Shown here: positions 7,943 to 16,513 of the stretch, piece by piece
How positions within the stretch are numbered: position 1 is the first letter of the stretch
Layout of the letters: every line of letters begins with the position of its first letter
Source: Legionella genomosp. 1
GTDB lineage: Bacteria; Pseudomonadota; Gammaproteobacteria; Legionellales; Legionellaceae
Assembly (NCBI GenBank): GCA_945865355.1
Contig: CAMBDN010000007.1
Coordinates: 1-25,440, forward strand
Length of the DNA stretch: 25,440 bases
Direction: 5' to 3'
The notes under the pieces: model-generated
Told to the model about the DNA's origin: nothing
Seen by the model: only the letters and a program-made list of their open reading frames with translations
Database searches by the model: none
Translations under genes and position numbers: made by a program

Positions 7943-9091
7943 ATGCAACAGCATGAACGGTATTTGGAGGCTAAAAAAGTTACCTTGATAGGGGCCTTCA
8001 TTAATGCTTTATTGGGATTCATCAAATTGATTGGAGGAACTTTTTTTCATTCACATGCGTTAGTAGCGGATGGAGTTCACTCGTTTTCCGATTTACTCAC
8101 CGACGGAATGGTGTTTTTTGCGTCGAAATATGGAAGTCAAGATGCCGATGATTCGCATCCCTATGGCCATCAGCGCATCGAAACAGCTGCTACCCTGCTG
8201 CTAGCATTGTTACTCATTCTCACTGGCACAGGAATTGCCTGGGACTCCTTCTATGATGCTCTTTACAACACGAAACACATACCTGGCTGGTTAACATTAC
8301 CCATCGCCGCCCTTTCTACCTTAGCCAATGAAGGCTTATTTCATTATACCCAACAGGTGGGAAAACAAATCCAATCGGATCTGATTATTGCCAATGCCTG
8401 GCACCATCGCTCCGATGCTGCATCCTCTATCATCGTTCTCATCGGATTAATCGGAAGTTTAGCAGGATATCCCTATCTGGATGCCCTGGCTGCGATTGTG
8501 GTTGGTTTCTTGATCATTAAAATGGGTTTGAGTTATGGCTGGAATAGTGTAAAAGAACTGGTGGATACCGCAGTCGAACCTCAAATGACATCGACAATCG
8601 AACGCATCATATTAGCAGTTGATGGCGTGCAAAAGATTCATCAATTACGCAGTCGAATGATGGGGCGCGACATCTTCATTGATGTTCATATCCTGGTTTC
8701 CCCTGAGATATCAGTATCAGAGGGTCACTTTATCGCACAGAATGTTCACCATGCGCTCATGATGAAATTGGACCTGGTTAAAGACGTCACGGTCCACGTC
8801 GATCCGGAAGACGATGAAACAAGTTGTCCATCATTGCACTTACCAAACCGTAGCACCCTAGAACAGAAGTTATTTAATCCCTGGTGCCAAGAATACCCAG
8901 GCATTCAATCATGGATCTTACATTACCTTGATGGCACACTAAGCATCGACTTGATATGTGATCAAAAATTTGAGGAGTGGCAAGCACTTAGCCAACGGAT
9001 AGAAAGTGATTTATCCTCTCGTTCACACCTTATCAGCGTACGATTGTATGCCCAACATCGTGAAATAACACTTGCTAAAACTAGTATGTGA
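7943..9091 (+). CDS. Cation diffusion facilitator (CDF) metal exporter
   Basis: The protein is 382 aa and should export divalent metal from the cytoplasm in exchange for protons. The first metal-site half is in HALVADGVHSFSDLLTD (H46, D50), the second in NAWHHRSDAASS near residue 155, and HPYGHQR (72-78) is the conserved loop. A His/Asp-His/Asp site is the arrangement of zinc-type CDFs, which favours Zn2+. Six membrane segments fit residues 12-205, followed by the cytoplasmic domain ending near VHVDPEDD (about 290). About 90 further residues follow, including LHYLDGTLSIDLIC, an extension beyond the usual length of about 300. AAAGGAAACCC precedes the ATG. A ZIP-family gene follows after 49 bp. 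Confidence 0.9.
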   Translation: MQQHERYLEAKKVTLIGAFINALLGFIKLIGGTFFHSHALVADGVHSFSDLLTDGMVFFASKYGSQDADDSHPYGHQRIETAATLLLALLLILTGTGIAWDSFYDALYNTKHIPGWLTLPIAALSTLANEGLFHYTQQVGKQIQSDLIIANAWHHRSDAASSIIVLIGLIGSLAGYPYLDALAAIVVGFLIIKMGLSYGWNSVKELVDTAVEPQMTSTIERIILAVDGVQKIHQLRSRMMGRDIFIDVHILVSPEISVSEGHFIAQNVHHALMMKLDLVKDVTVHVDPEDDETSCPSLHLPNRSTLEQKLFNPWCQEYPGIQSWILHYLDGTLSIDLICDQKFEEWQALSQRIESDLSSRSHLISVRLYAQHREITLAKTSM

Positions 9092-9096
9092 AAATA

Positions 9097-9105
9097 TTAT
9101 ACACA
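9097..9105 (+). promoter_or_regulatory. DnaA box between CDF and ZIP genes
   Basis: TTATACACA at 9097-9105 is an exact match to TTATNCACA and lies in the 49 bp gap between the two metal transporter genes, about 1.3 kb from the cluster upstream of the CDF gene. Confidence 0.4.
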
Positions 9106-9140
9106 GCACCGTAGTTCTGGACATCTAGGGATTTTAAGTT

Positions 9141-9893
9141 ATGACCACAGCCTCTTTAAAACTTTTTTTCTCGCTGAGTATTTTGGTCGTTATTTTATTA
9201 GCTGGGTGGTATCCTTTTAAAAAGCGCCTACGCGATGCCCACGTTGATTTTCCTGTAGGAGAGACGTTAGCTACTGGCGTATTCCTAGGAGCCGGATTAT
9301 TGCACATGCTCCCTGAAGCAAATGCCATGTTTGGCAAGATGGGCTACAACTACCCCTTTGCATTTATCATTACCGGTATCGTTTTTCTCTTGTTTTTGTG
9401 GTTTGAGCATTTGGGCAAAGAGCTTTACCATCACCAAGATAAAACGCATCCCGCCTTTGCCATTGTAGCCTGGTTAATGCTCTCTGTTCATTCTCTCGTG
9501 CTAGGAGCAGCTCTTGGCTTTAGCAAAGAGTTCCCCTTAATCATCATGTTGTTTTTTGCAATTATCACCCATAAATGGGCGGAGAGTTTTGCAATCGCCG
9601 TACAGTTAAATAAAAGCTCGTTGACGACGTTGAAAAGTAGTATATTTTTTCTTATTTTTGCATTCATGACACCACTGGGTATTTTTATTGGCTACTATTT
9701 TGGACAAGGGATAGAAACAACATCACTTTTTGACCCTATTTTGATTGCAACTTCTGCAGGCACTTTTCTCTACCTGGGCACTCTGCATGGTCTTGAACGC
9801 TGTGTAATGGTTGAGCGTTGCTGTAATTTGCGTGATTTTAGTTTTGTGATTATCGGCTTTCTATTAATGGCATCTGTTGCAGCGTATGTTTAA
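9141..9893 (+). CDS. ZIP family metal transporter
   Basis: The protein is 250 aa and mostly membrane-spanning, with ZIP (SLC39-like) signatures: GETLATGVFLGAGLLHMLPEA (residues 40-60), HSLVLGAALGFS with H117 in the fourth segment, and THKWAESFAIAV with H144 and E148 in the fifth. Those last two segments form the metal site in the family. A short His-containing loop (HHQDKTH, 97-103) lies between segments three and four. ZIP proteins move Zn2+, Fe2+ or Mn2+ into the cytoplasm, so with the CDF exporter just upstream this looks like a metal homeostasis pair. The start at 9141 gives a complete first segment; the ribosome-binding sequence is weak. The gene ends facing a convergent gene. Confidence 0.88.
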   Translation: MTTASLKLFFSLSILVVILLAGWYPFKKRLRDAHVDFPVGETLATGVFLGAGLLHMLPEANAMFGKMGYNYPFAFIITGIVFLLFLWFEHLGKELYHHQDKTHPAFAIVAWLMLSVHSLVLGAALGFSKEFPLIIMLFFAIITHKWAESFAIAVQLNKSSLTTLKSSIFFLIFAFMTPLGIFIGYYFGQGIETTSLFDPILIATSAGTFLYLGTLHGLERCVMVERCCNLRDFSFVIIGFLLMASVAAYV

Positions 9894-9924
9894 TGAGTTG
9901 TCGCCGAACTAAACCAAAGGTAGG

Positions 9925-9954
9925 CGGGATCACCTTATAAAGTAATGATCCCCG
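9925..9954. terminator. Hairpin between convergent genes
   Basis: CGGGATCA (9925-9932) pairs with TGATCCCCG (9946-9954) with one bulged base and a 13-base loop. It lies between the ZIP gene stop and the stop of the convergent exported-protein gene, a natural place for a two-way terminator. No T-run follows on either side, so it is not a classic intrinsic terminator. Confidence 0.35.
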
Positions 9955-9962
9955 TAACTAAA

Positions 9963-10508
9963 CTAGCGAGGTATATAAATACCCAATGGATCAGCTTTAA
10001 CTTTATTTTTAATATCATCATAACCTTCGCGATGATTAGCCATATAAACCAATGACCATCCGCTAACCATTGAACCATCACCAAAAACACAAATATCAGA
10101 CTGCCCTAATTGGTTAGAAAATCCGCCCGCCGCTACAAAACCAATTGACGCCCCACCTAAATTTTTACACACATTATGTGATGGATTTGAATATACACCT
10201 TTAAATAAATTGGATTGCTCCCCAATTTCGCCCATTTTTTTTATGAATGTTGCGGCTATGCTTGGCTCATTTGAAGAAAAGGTCTCTAAGCCAATAGCAA
10301 CAAATCCATTTCCAGCAGTAAAGTTGCAGAACATCTTAGATTGGCCTTTGACTAATCCCATAGATGTGTATATTTCGGCAGGCATTTCTTCTACTACACC
10401 ACCTGATTCACTACAATAGGCAGCATAGTCGTCCATCTGATCAGCGTATACAGCAGCTGCGCCCATACATGCTGCAGAAATTAATAAGGTGACTATTTTT
10501 TTTGACAC
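9963..10508 (-). CDS. Exported protein with two Cys/DUF333-like repeats
   Basis: The protein is 181 aa and unnamed. It starts with GTG at 10508, which directly begins a clear signal peptide (Lys-Lys, a hydrophobic stretch, then AAAVYA before DQMDD), so the mature protein should be in the periplasm or outside. Two similar halves follow: YCSESGG ... MFCNFTAGNG, and NVCKNLGG ... DICVFGDGSMVSGWSLVYM. Each has a Cys followed by a Gly-Gly and a second Cys; the second half resembles the DUF333 pattern (C-x-x-x-G-G ... C-x-F-x-D-G-S ... W). The four Cys could form two disulphides. Function is unknown. It is convergent with the ZIP gene and downstream of serS, separated by 86 bp. Confidence 0.7.
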   Translation of the reverse strand: MSKKIVTLLISAACMGAAAVYADQMDDYAAYCSESGGVVEEMPAEIYTSMGLVKGQSKMFCNFTAGNGFVAIGLETFSSNEPSIAATFIKKMGEIGEQSNLFKGVYSNPSHNVCKNLGGASIGFVAAGGFSNQLGQSDICVFGDGSMVSGWSLVYMANHREGYDDIKNKVKADPLGIYIPR

Positions 10509-10594
10509 GTTGTCTTCATCATCACGACTCCAAAATTAAAGAAACTGTATCTCTTTACCTCAACGTTTAAATCGTGGAAAAAGTTACAATAAAT

Positions 10595-11872
10595 TTACAG
10601 TTTGATGATATCCATACCACCCATGTACGACTGCAATGCTTGAGGAATATGTATGTTCCCCACTTTATCCTGATAATTTTCCATAATCGCCACAAGCGTC
10701 CGGCCAACAGCTAAGCCCGATCCATTTAGCGTATGCACTAATGAGATTTCACGTGTCTCTGGATGACGAAAACGAGCCTGCATCCGCCGCGCCTGAAAAG
10801 ACTCCATGTTGCTACAAGATGATATTTCACGGTAGGTATTTTGACTTGGTAACCACACTTCAAGATCATAGGTTTTAGCAGCACTGCCCCCCATATCGCC
10901 AGTACACAAATTCAGTACGCGATAAGGTAGCTGCAAGCGCTGTAAAATTGACTCAGCATGATTTGTTAACTGTTCCAAAGCATCATAGGACGCATCAGGT
11001 GTTGTGATGTGTACTAGCTCCACTTTTTCAAATTGATGTTGACGAATCATCCCCTTGGTATCTTTGCCGTAAGAACCGGCCTCACTTCGAAAACAAGGCG
11101 AATGACAAACATAACATATAGGCAATGACTCATTCGTTAAAATAGTATCACGCACCGTATTGGTTACTGGAATTTCTGCGGTAGAGGTTAAATAATACCC
11201 AGCATCCCCCGTCAACTTAAATAAATCTTCTTCAAATTTAGGTAATTGACCCGTACCTAACAAGCTATCACCATTAATGATATAAGGAACGTAAATCTCC
11301 TGATACCCATGTGCCAATGTATGCGTATCCAACATGAATTGAATGAGCGCACGTTGCAATCGCGCTAATTGCCCCTTCAAAACAACAAATCGACTGCCGG
11401 TAATTTTAGCTGCTAGTGCAAAATCCATCTGACCTAATGCTTCACCTAAATCATCATGTGATTTAACAGTAAAATCAAACGTAGGTATATTTCCCCAACG
11501 TCGTATCTCTTGATTAGCTTGTTCATCATGGCCGATAGGGACTGATTCATGTGGTAAATTCGGTAAGCTTAAGCTAACAAGCTCAATCTTCTTAAGAATC
11601 TCTGCAAGCTCGGCTTTATTGCTGTCCAGAGCCGCACTAATTCGATTAACTTCCTCACGCATAGGCGTGATATCTTCATTACGAGCCTTTGCTAGCCCTA
11701 TTTCTTTTGAACGTTGGTTACGGTCATTCTGTAGTGCTTGAGTTGCAATTTGTAATGACTTACGCTGATCTTCTAACTCGACAAAAGCCTTTACATCAAA
11801 GATATACCCACGCATCATCAGTTGATTTGCAACATACTGTGGGTTTTCGCGTAATAAATGGGGGTCTAACAT
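10595..11872 (-). CDS. serS: Seryl-tRNA synthetase
   Basis: This 425 aa class II synthetase charges tRNA-Ser with serine in the cytoplasm. The N-terminal arm (about 1-105) is the long antiparallel coiled coil that holds the tRNA variable arm. The catalytic core has TSTAEIPVTN (229-238), motif 2 in PCFRSEAGSYGKDTKG (259-274), and motif 3 in LNGSGLAVGRTLVAIMENYQ (382-401). I place the start at the ATG at 11872, giving MLDPHLLREN as in the family; a TTG one codon earlier is also open. The stop of lpxA (11876-11878) lies just before it, so serS is translated from the end of the envelope operon, which is an uncommon partner. Confidence 0.96.
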   Translation of the reverse strand: MLDPHLLRENPQYVANQLMMRGYIFDVKAFVELEDQRKSLQIATQALQNDRNQRSKEIGLAKARNEDITPMREEVNRISAALDSNKAELAEILKKIELVSLSLPNLPHESVPIGHDEQANQEIRRWGNIPTFDFTVKSHDDLGEALGQMDFALAAKITGSRFVVLKGQLARLQRALIQFMLDTHTLAHGYQEIYVPYIINGDSLLGTGQLPKFEEDLFKLTGDAGYYLTSTAEIPVTNTVRDTILTNESLPICYVCHSPCFRSEAGSYGKDTKGMIRQHQFEKVELVHITTPDASYDALEQLTNHAESILQRLQLPYRVLNLCTGDMGGSAAKTYDLEVWLPSQNTYREISSCSNMESFQARRMQARFRHPETREISLVHTLNGSGLAVGRTLVAIMENYQDKVGNIHIPQALQSYMGGMDIIKL

Positions 11873-11875
11873 CAA

Positions 11876-12646
11876 TTATCTCACTATACCGCGCGTTGAT
11901 TTATTCAGTACATCAATCATTGGGAGTACTTCTGGGCAGTCTTTTTGTAGCAATTCTAATTCAGCAACAGCTTGTTGCACCGTTAGTCCTTTACGAAAGA
12001 TAATTTTATAGGCTCTACGCAAACAATCGATAGCAGAAGAGGAAAAACCACCTCGCCTTAAGCCAACTGAGTTAATACCGCAAGCAGACGTAGTATGACC
12101 AGCAATCATTACGTAGGGTAATACGTCCTTAGTGACATAAGTAGCACGTGCAATAAACGCATAAGCACCGACGTGACAAAACTGGTGTATTGCGGCGTAT
12201 GCCCCAATATTAGCAAAATCATCAATCACCACGTGCCCAGAAAGAGCAGAGTAATTCACCATGATGACATGGTTTCCTACAATACAATCGTGACCAATAT
12301 GTGTAAATGCCATCAAAAAATTATCATTACCTAAACGTGTAAGACCACCACCTTTAACTGTCCCACGGCTGATCATACAGTATTCACGAATGATATTATT
12401 ATCACCAATCTCAAGTCGCGTTGGTTCACCTTGATAAGTTATATCTTGCGGTTCGTCACCAACAGAAGAAAATTGAAAAATTTTATTATTTTTACCGATT
12501 ACTGTTGGACCCTCAATAACAGCATGAGGACCAATCCAAGTACCTTCACCAATTTCAACATCTGCACCAATAATGGTTCCAGGTCCTACAGATACCCCTT
12601 TAGCCAATTTAGCTGATGGGTGAATGATTGCATGCTCATCTATCAC
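11876..12646 (-). CDS. lpxA: UDP-N-acetylglucosamine acyltransferase LpxA
   Basis: This 256 aa cytoplasmic enzyme transfers a 3-hydroxyacyl chain from acyl-ACP to UDP-GlcNAc, the first step of lipid A synthesis. The first two thirds are imperfect hexapeptide repeats of the left-handed beta helix (IIGADVEIGEGTWIGPHAVI...). The catalytic His lies in THIGHDCIVG (H119), the HQFC element is near 155, and the C-terminal helices end in KSTRGIVR, matching family ends. The ATG overlaps the fabZ stop by 11 bp and the next gene is serS, not lpxB. Chain-length preference cannot be read safely by eye. Confidence 0.95.
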   Translation of the reverse strand: MIDEHAIIHPSAKLAKGVSVGPGTIIGADVEIGEGTWIGPHAVIEGPTVIGKNNKIFQFSSVGDEPQDITYQGEPTRLEIGDNNIIREYCMISRGTVKGGGLTRLGNDNFLMAFTHIGHDCIVGNHVIMVNYSALSGHVVIDDFANIGAYAAIHQFCHVGAYAFIARATYVTKDVLPYVMIAGHTTSACGINSVGLRRGGFSSSAIDCLRRAYKIIFRKGLTVQQAVAELELLQKDCPEVLPMIDVLNKSTRGIVR

Positions 12647-13094
12647 TTTTCACTTCCTTCACTGCACTCATTAAATCTGCTGAACAGGCTAGTTTATCAC
12701 CAACAAAAGCTTCACCATGCAGACGCCAAAAATCTCGTTTTTGTCCAATTAATTTCACTTCCAAACGCAGCTGATCGCCAGGGGTTACAATTTGTTTAAA
12801 TTTAGCATTATCAATTCCGGCAAAATAAAACAAATACTCATGCCCTTCCTTTGCTGCACGAGATAAATTTGACAAAATCGCACTCGCTTGTGCCAACGCC
12901 TCTAGCATCAATACACCAGGCATAATAGGGTTTCCTGGAAAATGTCCCATAAAAAATGGCTCATTCATTGTGACATTCTTAATAGCAACCAAGTGGTCAT
13001 ACACTTTATAATCTAAAACCCTATCAACAAGGATAAAGGGGTACCGATGTGGTATAAGGCTTAAAATTTTATTAATGTCCACAGAGGCAATCAT
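12636..13094 (-). CDS. fabZ: 3-hydroxyacyl-ACP dehydratase FabZ
   Basis: This 152 aa hot-dog-fold enzyme dehydrates 3-hydroxyacyl-ACP to enoyl-ACP in fatty acid elongation. It shares its substrate pool with lipid A synthesis, which fits the overlap with lpxA. PHRYPFILVDRV (15-26) and GHFPGNPIMPGVLMLEALAQ (50-69) are classic, with catalytic H51 and E65. Length is normal. The gene follows skp after a 213 bp gap; in most relatives lpxD lies in between, and here it does not. Confidence 0.95.
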   Translation of the reverse strand: MIASVDINKILSLIPHRYPFILVDRVLDYKVYDHLVAIKNVTMNEPFFMGHFPGNPIMPGVLMLEALAQASAILSNLSRAAKEGHEYLFYFAGIDNAKFKQIVTPGDQLRLEVKLIGQKRDFWRLHGEAFVGDKLACSADLMSAVKEVKSDR

Positions 13095-13307
13095 AAGAAT
13101 CTCTCACTTGTTATCCTTTACGACAACGTATCAAACCCCATCCAACGATTTGGCCGATTAGGCGCAGGTCGTACGGATATGATTTTATCTATAAGAGCGC
13201 ACACGCTCTCTAGGTAAAATAAAGGGCTGCACACAAAATTTTGAATCTCTAGTAATACATCACCCCCGCAAAGGCGAGGATGATGTCATAGAACAACTGG
13301 ATGTAAA
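13095..13307. other. skp-fabZ gap where lpxD is expected
   Basis: The canonical gammaproteobacterial order is bamA-skp-lpxD-fabZ-lpxA, but these 213 bp are too short for lpxD (about 340 codons) and show no frame resembling it. The gap holds two palindromes: AGAGCG/CGCTCT with a four-base loop (13194-13209) and an imperfect one at 13258-13285. Neither is followed by a T-run on the minus strand. The stretch may carry a fabZ promoter, but I found no convincing boxes. Confidence 0.5.
13258..13285. repeat. REP-like imperfect palindrome after skp
   Basis: CATCACCCCCGC pairs with GCGAGGATGATG (10 of 12 positions) around a short loop. It resembles the common intergenic 'CCCCGC-GGCGGGGATGA' palindromes of proteobacteria. 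It begins 22 bases past the skp stop on the minus strand and may help stabilise or end the bamA-skp message. Confidence 0.45.
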
Positions 13308-13808
13308 TTAATTTATTTCTTTCATTACTTTAGCTGTTACATCTAGCTTTTCTACGCTAAAAGGTGCTGCATCTTTTTGTAACACAACATCAAACTTATC
13401 ACTCTCTGCTACTTTCGCAATGGCAGCACGGATTTTATTGTAAAATTCCTCCATTGACTCATTGTGTGCAGTACTCAGTTCTTGTTGATATTGTTGTCCT
13501 TCGCGCTCAAATTGTTGCTGAGTCGTAACAATCTTCTTTTCCAAATCTTTTTTCTGTGCTTGACTCAAAACCGAACTATCACGCTTAAATTTTTCCATAT
13601 CTTTTTTCAAACCATCTTCCATTGCAACCAGTTTGTCTCGACGAGGTTTAAATTCTTTTTCCAATTTTTCTTGAATTCCCTTCATTTGGGTTGACGTCTG
13701 CATGATTTTTTGTAAATCAACCACACCTATTTTCGTCCCATCTGCAAACACACTAACGCTACTGAACGCAAACATTAGCGCAATCAAAACACCACCTAAT
13801 CGCTTCAT
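13308..13808 (-). CDS. skp: Periplasmic chaperone Skp/OmpH
   Basis: This 166 aa periplasmic holdase carries unfolded outer-membrane proteins to the BAM complex. A signal peptide ends around VSVFA (22), followed by KIGVVDLQKIMQTS, the conserved strand and helix start of the family. Residues about 40-125 are highly charged helix (Lys/Glu/Gln rich), matching the tentacle-like arms, and FDVVLQKDAAPF marks the returning strand of the trimer body. GGGAGTG precedes the ATG at a good distance. It follows bamA by 195 bp. Confidence 0.92.
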   Translation of the reverse strand: MKRLGGVLIALMFAFSSVSVFADGTKIGVVDLQKIMQTSTQMKGIQEKLEKEFKPRRDKLVAMEDGLKKDMEKFKRDSSVLSQAQKKDLEKKIVTTQQQFEREGQQYQQELSTAHNESMEEFYNKIRAAIAKVAESDKFDVVLQKDAAPFSVEKLDVTAKVMKEIN

Positions 13809-14003
13809 TCTTTCACTCCCGATTTTAAAGACCTAACTATGTTTGGAAACACCAAAAACATCTTCGTATTCTAGTGCACTCCTTGATCAATTGAAATTGC
13901 ATTTCTCCCAGCAACATCATTTTGACTGGAAGTCAATGCTAGCATAATTCATTACAGGTTGCGATAACTCTCCTCGCGTTAATAAAACTATATTCGCACC
14001 CGA

Positions 14004-16316
14004 CTAAAAACCTGACGACAGCGAGAATTGGAAAAATTGTTCTTTATCTGTAGGCTGTTTATTCAATGCTTTTGCCACACTGAATGACAAAGGTCCAAAA
14101 GGTGAACGCCATTCTACTGATACCCCCGTAGAATAACGAATAGGGCCTTCGCTAGAGCCACTTAATGCGAAGGGGGTCCCTTGAATAAACACGTTACCGG
14201 CATCCACAAAAACCATGGTGCGAACATTTTCACGGCTTAAAGGATAGGGTAATGCAATACCTGTGCTCCCATTGACCAGTAAGTTTGCCCCTATCGAATT
14301 GCCACGACTATCTTGCGGACCCAAAGAATAACTATCATAGCCACGAACCTGCCCGGGCTGAGCAATACCACCTGCAAAATAGTTCTCATAAAATGGAAGC
14401 CCTTCTCCATTGAATCGATTACCATACGCTACATTGCCAAGCATTGTGAAGATAAATCCTCGGAATAGTGGATAGTACATCCTTGCTTGATAAGAAGATT
14501 TATAATAGGTAAATGAATTCGCGGTTACCGGCAGGGCAAACATTAAATTAGCTTGTTGATTAATGCCTGTGGTGGGATACGGCATTTGGTCATACGAATT
14601 ACGATTCCATCCAGAACTCAAACGAGCCTGGTTAAAATCGCGTCCATATAAATTCACAAAATTTTGAATCTGTTGAACTGCGCCAACCGATTGAACCCTT
14701 AAGCCTTGGTAGCCATACCCAAATGACAAACTACTCTTTTCTGAAAGCAGCATACTGTAACTGACATCCCCACCAAAACGATCGGAACTGTAAGCACTAA
14801 CATCCAAGTTTCTAGGATCTACTTTCATAAAATAAAGATTGAATCCTCTGCCTATACCGGTATTGGTATAAAAAGGATTGAAATAGTTAAACGTATAGTC
14901 TTGCCCCCATAAGCTTGCATTAAAACCCACACCCATGGTACGACCAGTACCCATGAAATTATATTGGTTAAAGGAGGTATTGAATTGAAACCCAGTCGTA
15001 CCATAACCGAGTGATGCACTTGCCTCGGCAGAAGGAGCCTCTTCTACTGACACATCAAGATCTACCTGATTGTTTGCCCCCGTAACCGGCGTAGTTTTAA
15101 CATCAATATTCTTCAAATAGCTCAATAATCGTAAATGCCGCTCAGACTCTTTAATATTATGCAGCGACAACAAGGCCCCTTCGTCTTGACGAATTACATT
15201 TCGCAAAACATAGTCAGCCGTTTTCGTGTTGCCATGAAAATTAATACGTCTGACATACACATGCCGACCAGGATCAACAGCGAAGGTAATAAACACTGTT
15301 TTATCTTGTTCATTAATACGCGGATCGGCATTTACTGCTGGAAAGCCAAAACCTATGTCACCTAGCGCTAGGCCAACCGCAGAAATACTACCTGTCACTT
15401 TTTTGCGTGAAAAAACTTCGCCTTGCTTTACCTGGATCAATGCGTCTATTTTCTCTTTAGGAAGAACGGTCTTACCCGACACCGCAAATCCTGAAAAACG
15501 GTATTGTGGACCCTCTTCAATATGAATATTAATAAATACATCTTTTTTGTCAGGAGCCAATAACACTTGAGATGAAACAATACTAAACTTCAGATAACCC
15601 CGATCAAGATAATATGATCGCAACGCTTCTAAAGAAGCATCCATTGACGCCTTTGAATACTGATCTTTTTTAGTAAAGTAAGTAAAGATCCCACTAGGCG
15701 CTAAAGCCAATTCAGGTAGCAATTGATCATCAGAGAAATCATGATTACCTATTATTCGTATTTCTTTAATACGAGACACTCGGCCCTCTGAAACAGTGAC
15801 ACTGATCGCAACACGGTTTTCCGTTAACGTAGTAACTTGCGATTCAATTCGTGCATTATATTTACCTTGAGCATTATAAGCTTGCTTTAACTCTTTCTCG
15901 AGACGTTCAAGCGAAGCACGTTGAAACACACGCCCCTTCACTAAATCCAGCTCTTTAAGGATCTCTTTCATTTTGTCGCTGGGGATTTCTTTATTGCCCA
16001 CGACAGTAACTGTACCGATGGTTGAGCGCTCTATGACGTTTATAATCAAGGTATTGCCTTGACGCTCTAACACCACCGATTGGAAAAACCCGGTGTCATA
16101 TAAGGCTCGAATAATTTGTGGAGTAGAAGCAGGACCAACTTCTTCACCAACCTGTACAGGCAAATAATTTAACACCGTACCAACGCTGACACGCTGCAAT
16201 CCAGTCACTTTAATATCACGAACAACGAACCCATTTGAAGCGCTCACTTGTGCAGACCAGATCAATGCCGTAGAACAACATGCAATTAATGCAACTCTTT
16301 TACTGATTTTTTTCAT
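14004..16316 (-). CDS. bamA: Outer-membrane assembly factor BamA
   Basis: This 770 aa Omp85-family pore inserts beta-barrel proteins into the outer membrane. I choose the ATG at 16316, because it starts a standard signal peptide (KKISKR, hydrophobic core, then AQVSA). An in-frame ATG 29 codons upstream (16403) would add an atypical leader. Five POTRA domains fit about residues 24-420, beginning FVVRDIKVTGLQRV. The 16-strand barrel follows, with VRGYDSYSLGP (loop 6, the usual VRGF region) and a C-terminal QFFQFSLSSGF ending in the aromatic beta-signal. It lies 197 bp after rseP, enough for its own promoter. Confidence 0.95.
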   Translation of the reverse strand: MKKISKRVALIACCSTALIWSAQVSASNGFVVRDIKVTGLQRVSVGTVLNYLPVQVGEEVGPASTPQIIRALYDTGFFQSVVLERQGNTLIINVIERSTIGTVTVVGNKEIPSDKMKEILKELDLVKGRVFQRASLERLEKELKQAYNAQGKYNARIESQVTTLTENRVAISVTVSEGRVSRIKEIRIIGNHDFSDDQLLPELALAPSGIFTYFTKKDQYSKASMDASLEALRSYYLDRGYLKFSIVSSQVLLAPDKKDVFINIHIEEGPQYRFSGFAVSGKTVLPKEKIDALIQVKQGEVFSRKKVTGSISAVGLALGDIGFGFPAVNADPRINEQDKTVFITFAVDPGRHVYVRRINFHGNTKTADYVLRNVIRQDEGALLSLHNIKESERHLRLLSYLKNIDVKTTPVTGANNQVDLDVSVEEAPSAEASASLGYGTTGFQFNTSFNQYNFMGTGRTMGVGFNASLWGQDYTFNYFNPFYTNTGIGRGFNLYFMKVDPRNLDVSAYSSDRFGGDVSYSMLLSEKSSLSFGYGYQGLRVQSVGAVQQIQNFVNLYGRDFNQARLSSGWNRNSYDQMPYPTTGINQQANLMFALPVTANSFTYYKSSYQARMYYPLFRGFIFTMLGNVAYGNRFNGEGLPFYENYFAGGIAQPGQVRGYDSYSLGPQDSRGNSIGANLLVNGSTGIALPYPLSRENVRTMVFVDAGNVFIQGTPFALSGSSEGPIRYSTGVSVEWRSPFGPLSFSVAKALNKQPTDKEQFFQFSLSSGF

Positions 16317-16451
16317 TATTATTTTTACACCCAGCCAGAGGAGTATAGTCAACTCGGTCAAACTAAAAATGCTAACCTGATAGAGAGAAAAATTAAGGAT
16401 CATGCTCTAAAATAGATAATTATTTAGCTCACAAACCTAACCGTTTCACGT

Positions 16452-16478
16452 TTTATAGGAAGAAACACAACCTGTCAA
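16452..16478 (-). promoter_or_regulatory. Possible bamA promoter
   Basis: On the minus strand TTGACA (16478-16473) is followed 15 bases later by TATAAA (16457-16452). Both boxes are good but the spacer is two bases shorter than ideal. It lies between rseP and bamA, about 135 bp before the chosen bamA start. Confidence 0.35.
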
Positions 16479-16513
16479 CTAGCTCACCACCTTTAAGTTA
16501 ATAAAAACAAAAA

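Noticed and set aside
16317..16403. N-terminal extension of BamA from an upstream ATG at 16403
   Set aside because: The added 29 residues are not a usual signal peptide, while the ATG at 16316 starts a standard one.
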